A stretch of 64,000 nucleotides of DNA from Streptomyces spororaveus. GTDB taxonomy: Bacteria > Actinomycetota > Actinomycetes > Streptomycetales > Streptomycetaceae. The first letter of the stretch is position 1. Every line of letters starts with the position of its first letter. The DNA lies in contig NZ_BNED01000005.1 of NCBI RefSeq assembly GCF_016755875.1, positions 6,090,001 to 6,154,000 on the forward strand, written 5' to 3'. The notes beneath the pieces were generated by a model that saw only the letters and a list, made by a program, of their open reading frames with translations, did not search any database and was not told the origin of the DNA. Shown one piece after another: positions 38,243-47,770 of the stretch. A program made the position numbers and the translations under genes.

Positions 38243-38267
38243 CGGTTCCGTCGATATGTCGGAACCG
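38243..38267. repeat. Inverted repeat in the DUF4396 5' region
   Basis: Arms CGGTTCCG (38243-38250) and CGGAACCG (38260-38267) flank a 9-base loop between the CsoR-like operator and the start codon. It could be a second operator or an mRNA hairpin. Confidence 0.5.
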
Positions 38268-38268
38268 T

Positions 38269-38285
38269 ATACCCCCCTGGGGTAT
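38269..38285. promoter_or_regulatory. CsoR-type copper operator, predicted
   Basis: Perfect arms ATACCCC and GGGGTAT around CCT, the pattern of CsoR operators in actinobacteria. It lies 56-72 bases before the DUF4396 start codon. No csoR gene is in the window. Confidence 0.7.
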
Positions 38286-38304
38286 TCCTCAAGGAGTCGG
38301 GGGA

Positions 38305-39168
38305 TCAGTGCGGGCCGCGCAGCTCCTTCAGCAGCGCCACGTCCGCCGCATGCCCTTCCCGGCCCCCGGGCGTCTCGATGATCAGCGGTACGCCGTCCAT
38401 CGCGGGGTGCGAGATCAGCTCGGCGAAGGCCTCCCGGCCGATGTGCCCCTGGCCGATGTTGGCGTGCCGGTCCTTGTGCGCGCCGACACCCTCCTTGGAG
38501 TCGTTCGCGTGCACCAGCTTCAGCCGGCCCTCGCCCACCGTGTCCACCAGCAGGTCCAGCGTCAGCTTCGTCCCGCCCGGCTCCGCCAGATCGTGGCCGG
38601 CCGCGAAGATGTGGCAGGTGTCCAGGCAGATGCCCAGCTTCGGATGGCGGTCGAGCGCCTCGAAGTACGGGCCGAACTCCTCGGCCGTCGAGCACAGCGA
38701 AGAACCCTGCCCGGCCGTGGACTCCAGCAGCAGGAACGGGTCGTCGTCGTGCGTCAGTTCGTCGAGCAGCGGCAGCATGTGCTCCCTGACCTGCGCGTAC
38801 GCCGCCTCCCGCGGGCGGCCCCCGGTCGCCGACCCGGTGTGCACGACCACCCCGAGCGCGCCGATCTCCCGGCCGCGGCGCAGCGAGTGGCGCAGCGACT
38901 CCACCGACTTCTCCACCGTCGCCTCGGTGTGCGAGCCGAAGTTGATCAGGTACGGCGCGTGCACGTACGCGGGGACGGACTCCGCCGCGCACTCCGCCCG
39001 GAACCGTTCGTCCTGCGCCGGACTGCCGACCGGGGTGGCCCAGCCGCGCGGATTGGCGACGAAGACCTGGACGGCCTCCGCCCCCATCTCCCGAGCGTAG
39101 GCCAGGCCGACCGAGGCGAGGCCGCCGGCGACGGGGACGTGCCCGCCCACGGGATTGCGCATCACCAC
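38305..39168 (-). CDS. nfo: Deoxyribonuclease IV (endonuclease IV)
   Basis: Apurinic/apyrimidinic endonuclease of base excision repair. The 287-residue protein shows the AP endonuclease family 2 pattern: Gly-Gly-His-Val near 8-11, Val-His-Ala-Pro-Tyr, Val-Val-His-Thr-Gly, Leu-Glu-Ser-Thr-Ala-Gly-Gln-Gly, Leu-Asp-Thr-Cys-His, His-Ala-Asn-Asp-Ser-Lys and Ile-Glu-Thr-Pro, which together supply the three-zinc site. It starts three bases after the stop of the PASTA kinase gene and is probably cotranscribed with it. The start has GTG-GTG-ATG in a row; the first is given. Confidence 0.92.
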   Translation of the reverse strand: MVMRNPVGGHVPVAGGLASVGLAYAREMGAEAVQVFVANPRGWATPVGSPAQDERFRAECAAESVPAYVHAPYLINFGSHTEATVEKSVESLRHSLRRGREIGALGVVVHTGSATGGRPREAAYAQVREHMLPLLDELTHDDDPFLLLESTAGQGSSLCSTAEEFGPYFEALDRHPKLGICLDTCHIFAAGHDLAEPGGTKLTLDLLVDTVGEGRLKLVHANDSKEGVGAHKDRHANIGQGHIGREAFAELISHPAMDGVPLIIETPGGREGHAADVALLKELRGPH

Positions 39169-39171
39169 GGC

Positions 39172-41091
39172 TCACAGCCCCTTGGTCTTGATCGTGATCG
39201 TGCTGCCTTCGGGGGCGTTCTGCCCGGCCGGCACCGACTGGGTGTCGACCGTGTTGCTGAAGGAGATCAGCGGCCGGTCCACCTTCACCTTGAAGCCTGC
39301 GGCCTCCAGCGCCTTGCGGGCCGCGTCCACGTCCTGGCCGGTCACGTTCGGGACCGGAAGCTGCCGGGGGCCCTTGGACACGGTCAGCGTGACCGTGTCC
39401 CCGGCCGCGGCCTGGGTGCCGGCGCCGATCGACTGGTTGGCGACCGTACCGGCCGCGAAGGGGGCGTTGACCTGCTCGGGAGCCGTCGCGACCTTGAGGC
39501 CCGCGGCCTCCAGGGTCGCCTTCGCCTGGTCCGCGGGGAGCCCGGTCACGCTCGGCACCGGCACCGGGCGGCCCTTGCTGACGACGAGCGAGACCGCCGT
39601 GTCGGGCGCCCGCTTCTCGCCGCCCGCCGGATTGGTGCTGATCACCGAACCCTGGGCGATGTCCTGGCTGAAGGCCTGCGTCACCATGCCGGGCGCCAGC
39701 CCGGACTGCGTCAGCTCGGCCTGGGCCTCCTCCAGGGGCCGGCCCTTCAGGTTGGGCACGGCCACGACCTCGGGACCGCGCGAGATGGTGATCTTCACCG
39801 CGCCGTTGCCGCGGATCCGCCGCCCGCCCGGGGGATCGGTGTTCATCACCGTCCCGCGGTCGAAGGCGTCGCTGAACTTCCGGTCCACGCCCTTGACCCC
39901 GAGCCCGGCCGCGGACAGCTCGGAGCGGGCCTGCGCCTCGGTCTTGCCGAGCAGGTTCGGGACCTTCGTGAACTGCCCCGAGCTGATGTACCAGACGCCC
40001 ACCCCGAGCCCGAGCGCGAGCAGCACGCCCGCGACGACGAGCAGCACCCCGCGCCGGGGCCGCCGCGCGGAGGCCCCGGCGGGGCGGTGCGCGGGCGGCG
40101 CGGGCGGGGCGGCCGGCATCTCCAGGCGGGAGGTGTGCTGCACGGGCTGCTGTGCGGACACCGGACGCGGGATCACGCCCGTACGGTCCTCGGCGGACGA
40201 GCGCTCCTCGGCGTGCGCCTGCGGCGGTACGGCGTCCAGCTCGGCGTCGCTGAGCAGCGCGCGGGCCTCTCGGGTGAGGCCGAGCAGGGCCGCCGCGTCG
40301 TAGGGACGCAGCTCGGGATTGCGGGCGGCGGCCTGCGCGACCAGCTCGTCGAGCGCGATGGAGAGCCCCGGGACCACGGCGGACGGGGGCGGGACGTCCT
40401 CGTGCAGGTGCTGGTAGAGGACCTGCGCGGCGGTCCCGCCGAGGTGGGGCTTGGAGCCGGTGAGCATCTCGTAGAGGACGACACCGCAGGCGTAGACGTC
40501 CACGCGGGTGTCGGTGATGCCGTTCTCGATCTGCTCCGGGGCGAGGTAGGAGACGGTGCCGAGGACGGAGCCGGTGGTGTTGGTCACCGAGTCGACGGAC
40601 CGGACCAGCCCGAAGTCCGCGACCTTCACCCGGCCGTCGTCCCCGATCAGCACGTTCTCGGGCTTCATGTCCCGGTGAACGAAGCCGGCCCGGTGGGCGG
40701 CGCCGAGGGCGGCGAGGACCGGTTCGAGGATGTCGAGGGCGGCCCGCGGCTGGAGCGCGCCGCGCTCGCGGAGCACGTCGCGCAGGGTGCAGCCGGAGAC
40801 GTACTCCATGGCCAGGTAGACGTACGGTCCGTCCGTGCCCTGGTCGAAGACGGCGACCACGTTCGGATGCGCGAGCCGGGCGACGGACTTCGCCTCACGG
40901 ATGAACCGGTCCACGAAGGCGGCGTCGGCGGCGAGGGCCGGATGCATCACCTTGAGGGCGAGCACCCGGTCGAGGCGGGTGTCGACGGCCCGGTAGACCG
41001 TGGCCATGCCGCCGGCCGCGATGCGGGCGTCGATGCGGTAGCGGCCGTCGAGCACGCGCCCGACGAGAGGGTCATCCAGGGTCGTATCCAC
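39172..41091 (-). CDS. PknB-type Ser/Thr protein kinase with four PASTA domains
   Basis: Membrane Ser/Thr kinase of 639 residues. The cytoplasmic kinase domain (about 18-285) has Lys47, the His-Arg-Asp141 catalytic loop, Asp-Phe-Gly at 159-161 and Ala-Pro-Glu. A Pro/Ala-rich linker leads to one membrane helix near 347-366, and four PASTA repeats follow outside the cell, sensing muropeptides or lipid II fragments in this family. It ends in a short Lys-Gly-Leu tail. It probably corresponds to S. coelicolor SCO2110 (PkaF, from memory). Upstream, the repeat-rich tract from 41.1 to 42.86 kb must hold its promoter, but none stands out. Confidence 0.93.
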   Translation of the reverse strand: MDTTLDDPLVGRVLDGRYRIDARIAAGGMATVYRAVDTRLDRVLALKVMHPALAADAAFVDRFIREAKSVARLAHPNVVAVFDQGTDGPYVYLAMEYVSGCTLRDVLRERGALQPRAALDILEPVLAALGAAHRAGFVHRDMKPENVLIGDDGRVKVADFGLVRSVDSVTNTTGSVLGTVSYLAPEQIENGITDTRVDVYACGVVLYEMLTGSKPHLGGTAAQVLYQHLHEDVPPPSAVVPGLSIALDELVAQAAARNPELRPYDAAALLGLTREARALLSDAELDAVPPQAHAEERSSAEDRTGVIPRPVSAQQPVQHTSRLEMPAAPPAPPAHRPAGASARRPRRGVLLVVAGVLLALGLGVGVWYISSGQFTKVPNLLGKTEAQARSELSAAGLGVKGVDRKFSDAFDRGTVMNTDPPGGRRIRGNGAVKITISRGPEVVAVPNLKGRPLEEAQAELTQSGLAPGMVTQAFSQDIAQGSVISTNPAGGEKRAPDTAVSLVVSKGRPVPVPSVTGLPADQAKATLEAAGLKVATAPEQVNAPFAAGTVANQSIGAGTQAAAGDTVTLTVSKGPRQLPVPNVTGQDVDAARKALEAAGFKVKVDRPLISFSNTVDTQSVPAGQNAPEGSTITIKTKGL

Positions 41092-41259
41092 CCGCCGATT
41101 CTACGAGCCGCCCCACACCACCCGCCCCGGGCGGGTCGCCTTGCAGCGCACCTGTGACGCGGGACCCGGCGCGAGCGCGGGCGTGAGCTGGGCGGGGGCG
41201 CGAGCTGGGCGGGGTGGGGCGGGGTGTGGCCCGGGGGCGGTGGCTCCGGGTGCGGTGTG
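41092..41259. other. GC-rich gap upstream of the PASTA kinase
   Basis: Very G-rich sequence with no supported gene and no clear promoter. From about 41248 it merges with the tandem repeat that follows. Confidence 0.6.
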
Positions 41260-41420
41260 CGGGAGCCGGGCGGGGTCGGGTGGTGGGGCGGGGGTCCGGA
41301 GGGCGGGAGCCGGGCGGGCGGGGCCGGGTGGTGGGGCGGCGGCGCTGGAGGGCGGGAGCTGCTCGGGCGGAGTCGGGTGGTGGGGCGGTGGCTGCGGTGT
41401 GCGGGAGCCGCTGGGGCGGT
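41260..41420 (+). repeat. Tandem 44-49-bp GC-rich repeat, about 3.4 copies
   Basis: Units start at 41260, 41304, 41353 and 41402, each opening CGGGAGC and containing GTCGGGTGGTGGGGCGG or a close variant. The last copy is cut short where the left arm of the large palindrome begins, suggesting that the palindrome was inserted into, or grew next to, this array. Confidence 0.75.
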
Positions 41421-41741
41421 GGTCAGTGATGTGTATGGGGGTTTCCCGTCAGTCTCATCGTCTCTCCGTGTCGTGCCGGTCCCTCAAGGGCGCTCCTCCT
41501 TCGTCGTCGCGTCGCTTCGCGATGGCCTGACGGCCACCCTTGACCGACCGTCCCGCCCCGGAAATCCGAAGACTGCCGAGAAGCCCCCAAAAGAACGAGC
41601 CGGGCACTCAAGGATCAGGACGGGGCGGCCAGAGATGCCCTGCCTTGTCGGGGGTGGGGATGGCCGAGAGGCGGGGCCCATTCAGACCGGGGACCGGTTC
41701 GGGGGAGGCGCGTCCAATCGCTACGTGCTCCTCATCTCTCA

Positions 41742-41781
41742 GCGTCCGACGACCGTCTTGGGCTGGACATAGGCCGCCCAC
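41742..41781 (+). repeat. 40-bp unit 1 of the palindrome locus
   Basis: Begins GCGTCCGACGACCG and ends GGCCGCCCAC. Together with unit 2 it forms the left direct-repeat pair; 25 unrelated bases separate them. Confidence 0.8.
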
Positions 41782-41806
41782 CATCCCCAGCGACTTCCCA
41801 GTCTCG

Positions 41807-41846
41807 GCGTCCGACGACCGTCTGCGGCTGGGCATAAGCAGCCCAC
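41807..41846 (+). repeat. 40-bp unit 2 of the palindrome locus
   Basis: Same 14-base start as unit 1; its second half contains GGCTGGGCATAAGCAGCCC, which can fold into a small hairpin. Confidence 0.8.
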
Positions 41847-41965
41847 GACCCTTGGGCACTCCCCTTTGACGGCGGCCGACGGTATGCGCGCCCGCCCAGG
41901 TGTCATGGGGTCCTCTTTGGCTGCGTCTGACCGTCGTCCTGGGGTGAAAAGGCGTGGGACTGCGG

Positions 41966-41993
41966 CTATTTCGTCGTGGATGCAGGTCAGCGC
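41966..41993 (+). repeat. Central left arm of the palindrome locus
   Basis: 28 bases that pair with 42068-42095 with one mismatch and a 4-base non-matching block in the middle. The arms bracket a 74-base A+T-richer centre. Confidence 0.8.
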
Positions 41994-42067
41994 ATGTGGG
42001 TGGTCCAGTAGGTCGCTAATTTGCCCCAATTGCCCCTGTATGGGCGCTGGTTTCTGGTGTCGTGTTG

Positions 42068-42095
42068 GCGCTGACCCGATTCCACGACGGAATAG
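42068..42095 (-). repeat. Central right arm of the palindrome locus
   Basis: Inverted partner of 41966-41993. Confidence 0.8.
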
Positions 42096-42185
42096 TGGAG
42101 GTTTCGGCCGCCAGTCCTCCTCAGAGACTCTCATCAGCCCCCAACCGGCCGCCGGTCGCAGTCTCGGAGAAGCGCATAGCGATTT

Positions 42186-42225
42186 GAGGCGGCTCAATGC
42201 CCAGCGCCGGCCGGTCGTCGGACGC
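42186..42225 (-). repeat. 40-bp unit 4 of the palindrome locus
   Basis: Inverted orientation; its complement begins GCGTCCGACGACCG and diverges at the far end (GCCGCCTC). Confidence 0.75.
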
Positions 42226-42248
42226 AAGTCGGGCAGCGGACCGGCCTG

Positions 42249-42288
42249 GTGGGCGGCTTGTGCCCGGCCCCGGCCGGTCGTCGGACGC
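42249..42288 (-). repeat. 40-bp unit 3 of the palindrome locus
   Basis: Inverted orientation; complement begins GCGTCCGACGACCG and ends GCCGCCCAC. A 23-base unrelated spacer separates it from unit 4 and a 24-base spacer from unit 5. Confidence 0.8.
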
Positions 42289-42312
42289 AGGCCGGGCGTC
42301 GGGATCGAGGTC

Positions 42313-42352
42313 GTGGGCGGCCTATGTCCAGCCCAGGACGGACTGGAGACGC
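42313..42352 (-). repeat. 40-bp unit 5 of the palindrome locus
   Basis: Inverted orientation; complement has a diverged first third but ends with the same 22 bases as unit 1, showing that units 1 and 5 are the matching outer pair. Confidence 0.8.
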
Positions 42353-42863
42353 TGAGAGGTGGGGAGCGCGTAGCGATGTGGTGCGCTACCCCCGGTCCGG
42401 GCCGGGGTCTGGATGGGCCCCGCCTCGGGAACGTCCCTACCCCCGTCCGGGCAGGGGGTCTCTGACTACCCCGTCCCTTAGAGCCTGGACCGGCTCGTTC
42501 TTTTGGGGGCTTCTCGGCAGTCTTCGGATTTCCGGGGCGGGACGGTCGGTCAAGGGTGGCCGCAAGGCCATCGCGAAGCGACGCGACGAAGGAGCGCCCT
42601 TGAGGGACCGGCCCGACACGGAGAGACGATGAGACTGACGGGAAACCCCCATACACATCCCTGACCACCGAATGAGCGGAACAGCCCCTCCGCAGCCACC
42701 GCCCCGCATGACGGCGCCGCCGGTCCGTCCGCACCGTCTCCCGGTCCCGCGTCAGCAGGGCGGTCCGGATGGCGCCGATGCCGAGGGGCGGGTGGGCAGC
42801 CGCCGTCCGGGGGCGGGGGGTCGCGGGGGTGAAGGCCCCGCGCGCGGGCACCAGTACGCCCCC

Positions 42864-45042
<2,179 letters not shown>

Positions 45043-45049
45043 GGGCGTC

Positions 45050-45143
45050 CAGCCCCTCCCTTCGCCGGCATGACCCGGATCAGGTTCGTACGGTCGGAGG
45101 CCGGCCAGCCTCCCTCTCAGCCCGGTGCGCCGGACTCCCGCGA
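45050..45143 (-). ncRNA. TPP riboswitch (THI element)
   Basis: On the minus strand it contains the conserved CTGAGAGG block, then ACCTGATCCGGGTCATGCCGGCGAAGGGA, read as the thi-box pieces CTGAGA and ACCTGA-TC-GG-TAATGCC-GCG-AGGGA in variant form. It lies directly before thiO, and the aptamer's last purine-rich strand doubles as the ribosome site region, pointing to control at translation initiation. Confidence 0.95.
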
Positions 45144-45232
45144 TAGGTACGGTGGCCAGACTAACCCGGTCGTGGAGGGCGGGTAAGGCGGCACCTATTC
45201 CTGACGGAGCGTCAGATGATTAGGCTGGCCGC

Positions 45233-46453
45233 GTGAGCGAGCAGACGGAACAGAATCAGCGCGGCGTCGTGATCGTCGGCGCCGGAATGGCCGGGGTGCA
45301 GACCGCGGTCGCCCTGCGCGAACAGGGCTTCACCGGCCCGGTGACCCTGCTGGGAGCCGAACCCCACCAGCCGTACGACCGGCCCCCGCTGTCCAAGGCG
45401 GTCCTCCTCGGCAAGGCCGAGGACTCCGCCTTCGACGTGGACTTCGAAGGCCTCGACATCGACCTCAGGCTCGGCACGGAGGTCACCGGACTGCGCGCCG
45501 CCGTCCACGAGCTGGACACCGAGGCGGGACCGGTCCCGTACGGAATCCTCGTGCTGGCGACCGGCGCGCAGCCGCTGACCCTGCCCGGCACCGAGGGCGT
45601 CCCGGGCGTCCACCTGCTGCGCACGCTGGACGACGCCGCCCGGCTGCGCCCGGTGCTGGCCGCGTCGCCCCGCGCCGTGGTCGTCGGTGCGGGCTGGATC
45701 GGCGCGGAGTTCGCCACCGCCGCCCGGGAAGCGGGCTGCGAGGTCACCGTGGTCGAGGCGGCGGACCGGGTGCTGGCGGGCGCGCTGCCCGCCGAGGTCA
45801 CCGAGCCGATGGCGCGCTGGTACCGGGAGGCCGGCGCGGAGCTGATCACCGGGGCCAAGGTCGCCGGGGTCGACGAGGGCCGGGTCCTGCTGGCGGACGG
45901 ACGGGTCCTGCCCGCCGGCGCCGTCGTGGTGGGCATCGGCGCGCGCCCCGCGACCGGATGGCTGGACGGGACCGGCGTGGAACGCGGCCCGGACGGCTCG
46001 GTCACCGCGGACGCGTACCTGCGGACCTCGCTGCCCGACGTGTACGCGGTCGGCGACTGCGCCTCCTTCCCGTCGGGGCGGTACGGGACGCGGCTGCTCG
46101 TGCACCACTGGGACAACGCGCTCCAGGGGCCGCGGACGGTCGCGGCGAACATCCTGGCCGGGGAGCCGGCCCAGGTCTACGACCCGGTGCCGTACTTCTG
46201 GTCGGAGCAGTTCGGGCGCTTCGTGCAGTACGCCGGACACCACGGCGGGGCCGACACCCTGCTCCTGCGCGGGGACCCGGCGGGTCCCGCCTGGTCGGTG
46301 TGCTGGCTGCGCGACGGCGCGCTGGTCGCCGTCCTGGCCGTGGGCCGTCCGCGCGACCTGGCGCAGGGCCGCAAGCTCATCGAGACGGGCGTCCCCGTGG
46401 ACCCCGCCAAGGTCGCCGACCCCGGGACCCCGCTGAAGTCGGCCACCGCCTGA
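45233..46453 (+). CDS. FAD-dependent ferredoxin reductase-like oxidoreductase
   Basis: A 406-residue pyridine nucleotide-disulfide family reductase similar to ferredoxin/rubredoxin reductases of oxygenase systems. It has the FAD loop Gly-Ala-Gly-Met-Ala-Gly near 17-22, an NAD loop Gly-Ala-Gly-Trp-Ile-Gly-Ala-Glu near 157-164, and the Val-Gly-Asp-Cys-Ala FAD motif. The C-terminal reductase domain is present. No oxygenase or ferredoxin is nearby. It starts with GTG and is divergent from the TPP-controlled thiO operon; the spacing suggests separate promoters. Confidence 0.85.
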   Translation: MSEQTEQNQRGVVIVGAGMAGVQTAVALREQGFTGPVTLLGAEPHQPYDRPPLSKAVLLGKAEDSAFDVDFEGLDIDLRLGTEVTGLRAAVHELDTEAGPVPYGILVLATGAQPLTLPGTEGVPGVHLLRTLDDAARLRPVLAASPRAVVVGAGWIGAEFATAAREAGCEVTVVEAADRVLAGALPAEVTEPMARWYREAGAELITGAKVAGVDEGRVLLADGRVLPAGAVVVGIGARPATGWLDGTGVERGPDGSVTADAYLRTSLPDVYAVGDCASFPSGRYGTRLLVHHWDNALQGPRTVAANILAGEPAQVYDPVPYFWSEQFGRFVQYAGHHGGADTLLLRGDPAGPAWSVCWLRDGALVAVLAVGRPRDLAQGRKLIETGVPVDPAKVADPGTPLKSATA

Positions 46454-46552
46454 CGCCACCGCCTGACGGCCACCGCCCGACGGCTCGGCCCCGCGACCCG
46501 GACGGGGCCGCTCAGGTACCGGCGGCGGAGCCGAGATGGCAGGCTTGTGCCT

Positions 46553-46918
46553 GTGACCGAGATTGACGCAAAGATCGATGCCCTTGTCCCCTCGTGGCTG
46601 TACCTCCCCGACATCGCGGAGATGCTGGACATCGAGGTGACCCGGGTCCGCCAGATGGTCAAGGAAGGGCAGCTCATCGCCGTCCGCCGGGGCGAGAACC
46701 GCTCCCTGCAGGTGCCGGCCCCCTTCATCGACGGCGACAAGGTCGTCAAGGGCCTCGTCGGTCTGCTGACCGTGCTGCGCGACGACCGCTTCACCGAGGA
46801 GGAGATCCTGGAATGGCTCTTCACCGAGGATCCGACCCTGCCCGGCACCCCCGTGCAGGCGCTGAGTGAGAATCGCGGCACGGAGGTGAAGCGCCGCGCT
46901 CAGGCGCTCGCCCTCTGA
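46553..46918 (+). CDS. Rv2175c-family DNA-binding protein
   Basis: A 121-residue winged-helix protein of the Rv2175c type. The N-terminal HTH (about 15-50, with Leu-Pro-Asp-Ile-Ala-Glu-Met-Leu and Arg-Gln-Met-Val-Lys-Glu-Gly) is followed by a helical C-terminal domain with Trp-Leu-Phe. In Mycobacterium the homologue is phosphorylated by the Ser/Thr kinase PknL and loses DNA binding. A GTG two codons upstream is an alternative start. It stands alone between an oxidoreductase and thiE; its targets are unknown. Confidence 0.82.
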   Translation: MTEIDAKIDALVPSWLYLPDIAEMLDIEVTRVRQMVKEGQLIAVRRGENRSLQVPAPFIDGDKVVKGLVGLLTVLRDDRFTEEEILEWLFTEDPTLPGTPVQALSENRGTEVKRRAQALAL

Positions 46919-46992
46919 CCTGATCGCCTTCGCTCCACAGCGGTGTACGGGCCCCGGCCCGTACACCGCCTCCATCACGGGGGGTACCACCC

Positions 46993-47628
46993 ATGCAGCT
47001 GTCCGACGCCCGGCTCTACCTCTGCACGGACGCCCGCAGGCGCCAGGGTGACCTCCCCGAGTTCCTCGACGCCGTGCTCTCCTCCGGCGTGGACATCGTC
47101 CAGCTCCGCGACAAGGGCATGGAGGCGGGGGAGGAGCTCGAACACCTCCAGGTCTTCGCCGAGGCCGCCCGCCGCCACGGCAAGCTCCTCGCCGTGAACG
47201 ACCGCGCCGACGTCGCCCATGCCATCAACTCCGACGTCCTGCACCTCGGCCAGGGCGACATCCCCGTCCCCGCGGCCCGCGCCATCCTCGGCGAGCGGGT
47301 GCTGATCGGCCGGTCCTGCCACGCCGAGGGCGAGGTCGACGCGGCCGTCGCCGAAGCCGGCGTGGACTACTTCTGCACCGGCCCCTGCTGGCCCACCCCC
47401 ACCAAGCCCGGCCGCCACGCCCCGGGCCTCGACCTGGTCCGGTACGCGGCATCGCTGGAGCAGGACCGCCCCTGGTTCGCCATCGGCGGCATCGACGGAT
47501 CGAACCTGGACGAGGTACTGGACGCCGGCGCCACCCGCATCGTGGTCGTCCGCGCCCTCACCGAGGCCACCGACCCCGGCGCGGCCGCCGCGGAGCTCGC
47601 CAAGCGGGTCCGGGCCCGCCTCGGCTGA
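46993..47628 (+). CDS. thiE: Thiamine phosphate synthase
   Basis: Joins the pyrimidine and thiazole halves into thiamine phosphate. The 211-residue TIM-barrel protein has Gln-Leu-Arg-Asp-Lys near 36-40, Asn-Asp-Arg-Ala-Asp-Val-Ala near 65-71, Gly-Gln-Gly-Asp and Phe-Ala-Ile-Gly-Gly-Ile. It is 2 kb from the thiOSG operon and on the other strand. No TPP element is visible in front of it, so unlike thiO it does not seem to be under the riboswitch. Confidence 0.94.
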   Translation: MQLSDARLYLCTDARRRQGDLPEFLDAVLSSGVDIVQLRDKGMEAGEELEHLQVFAEAARRHGKLLAVNDRADVAHAINSDVLHLGQGDIPVPAARAILGERVLIGRSCHAEGEVDAAVAEAGVDYFCTGPCWPTPTKPGRHAPGLDLVRYAASLEQDRPWFAIGGIDGSNLDEVLDAGATRIVVVRALTEATDPGAAAAELAKRVRARLG

Positions 47629-47770
47629 GTCCCGCCGCCCGGACGGAGGGCGGTCCGCATACACCCGTACGGCCGCCTTCCGGCCGGAGCGCGCACTCCA
47701 AGTGTCCAAAAACGTGTCCAAAACGTGGACAAGGCTTCGGCGTCCGCCGGGCCGCGTCTAACCTGCCCAC

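Larger units (their letters stand above)
41418..42669. repeat. Giant nested imperfect palindrome, gene-free
   Basis: The outer arms 41418-41603 and 42490-42669 are inverted copies of about 180 bp; by my alignment they differ by four substitutions and two 3-base gaps. Inside, 41616-41741 and 42353-42480 are a diverged inverted pair (roughly 70 percent similar). Then come 40-bp units: two on the left and three on the right, in opposite orientation. At the centre, 41966-41993 and 42068-42095 form another inverted pair. The locus is centred near 42.03-42.05 kb. Reading frames through it are long but use many A/T third positions and repeat the DNA units, so I treat it as non-coding. I do not recognise the element. 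Confidence 0.85.

Noticed and set aside
41742..42352. CRISPR array
   Set aside because: Repeat-spacer spacing looks similar (40-bp units, 23-25-bp spacers), but there are only two or three degenerate units per side in opposite orientations, the spacers belong to an inverted repeat, and no cas gene is in the window.
41866..42465. Plus-strand frame of about 200 codons in the same tract
   Set aside because: Same reasons: repeat-derived, Arg/Pro/Gly-heavy translation and poor codon bias.
41739..42851. Long minus-strand reading frame of about 370 codons across the palindrome
   Set aside because: Its translation mirrors the DNA repeats, third positions are far less GC-rich than in neighbouring genes, there is no convincing ribosome site and no recognisable domain.
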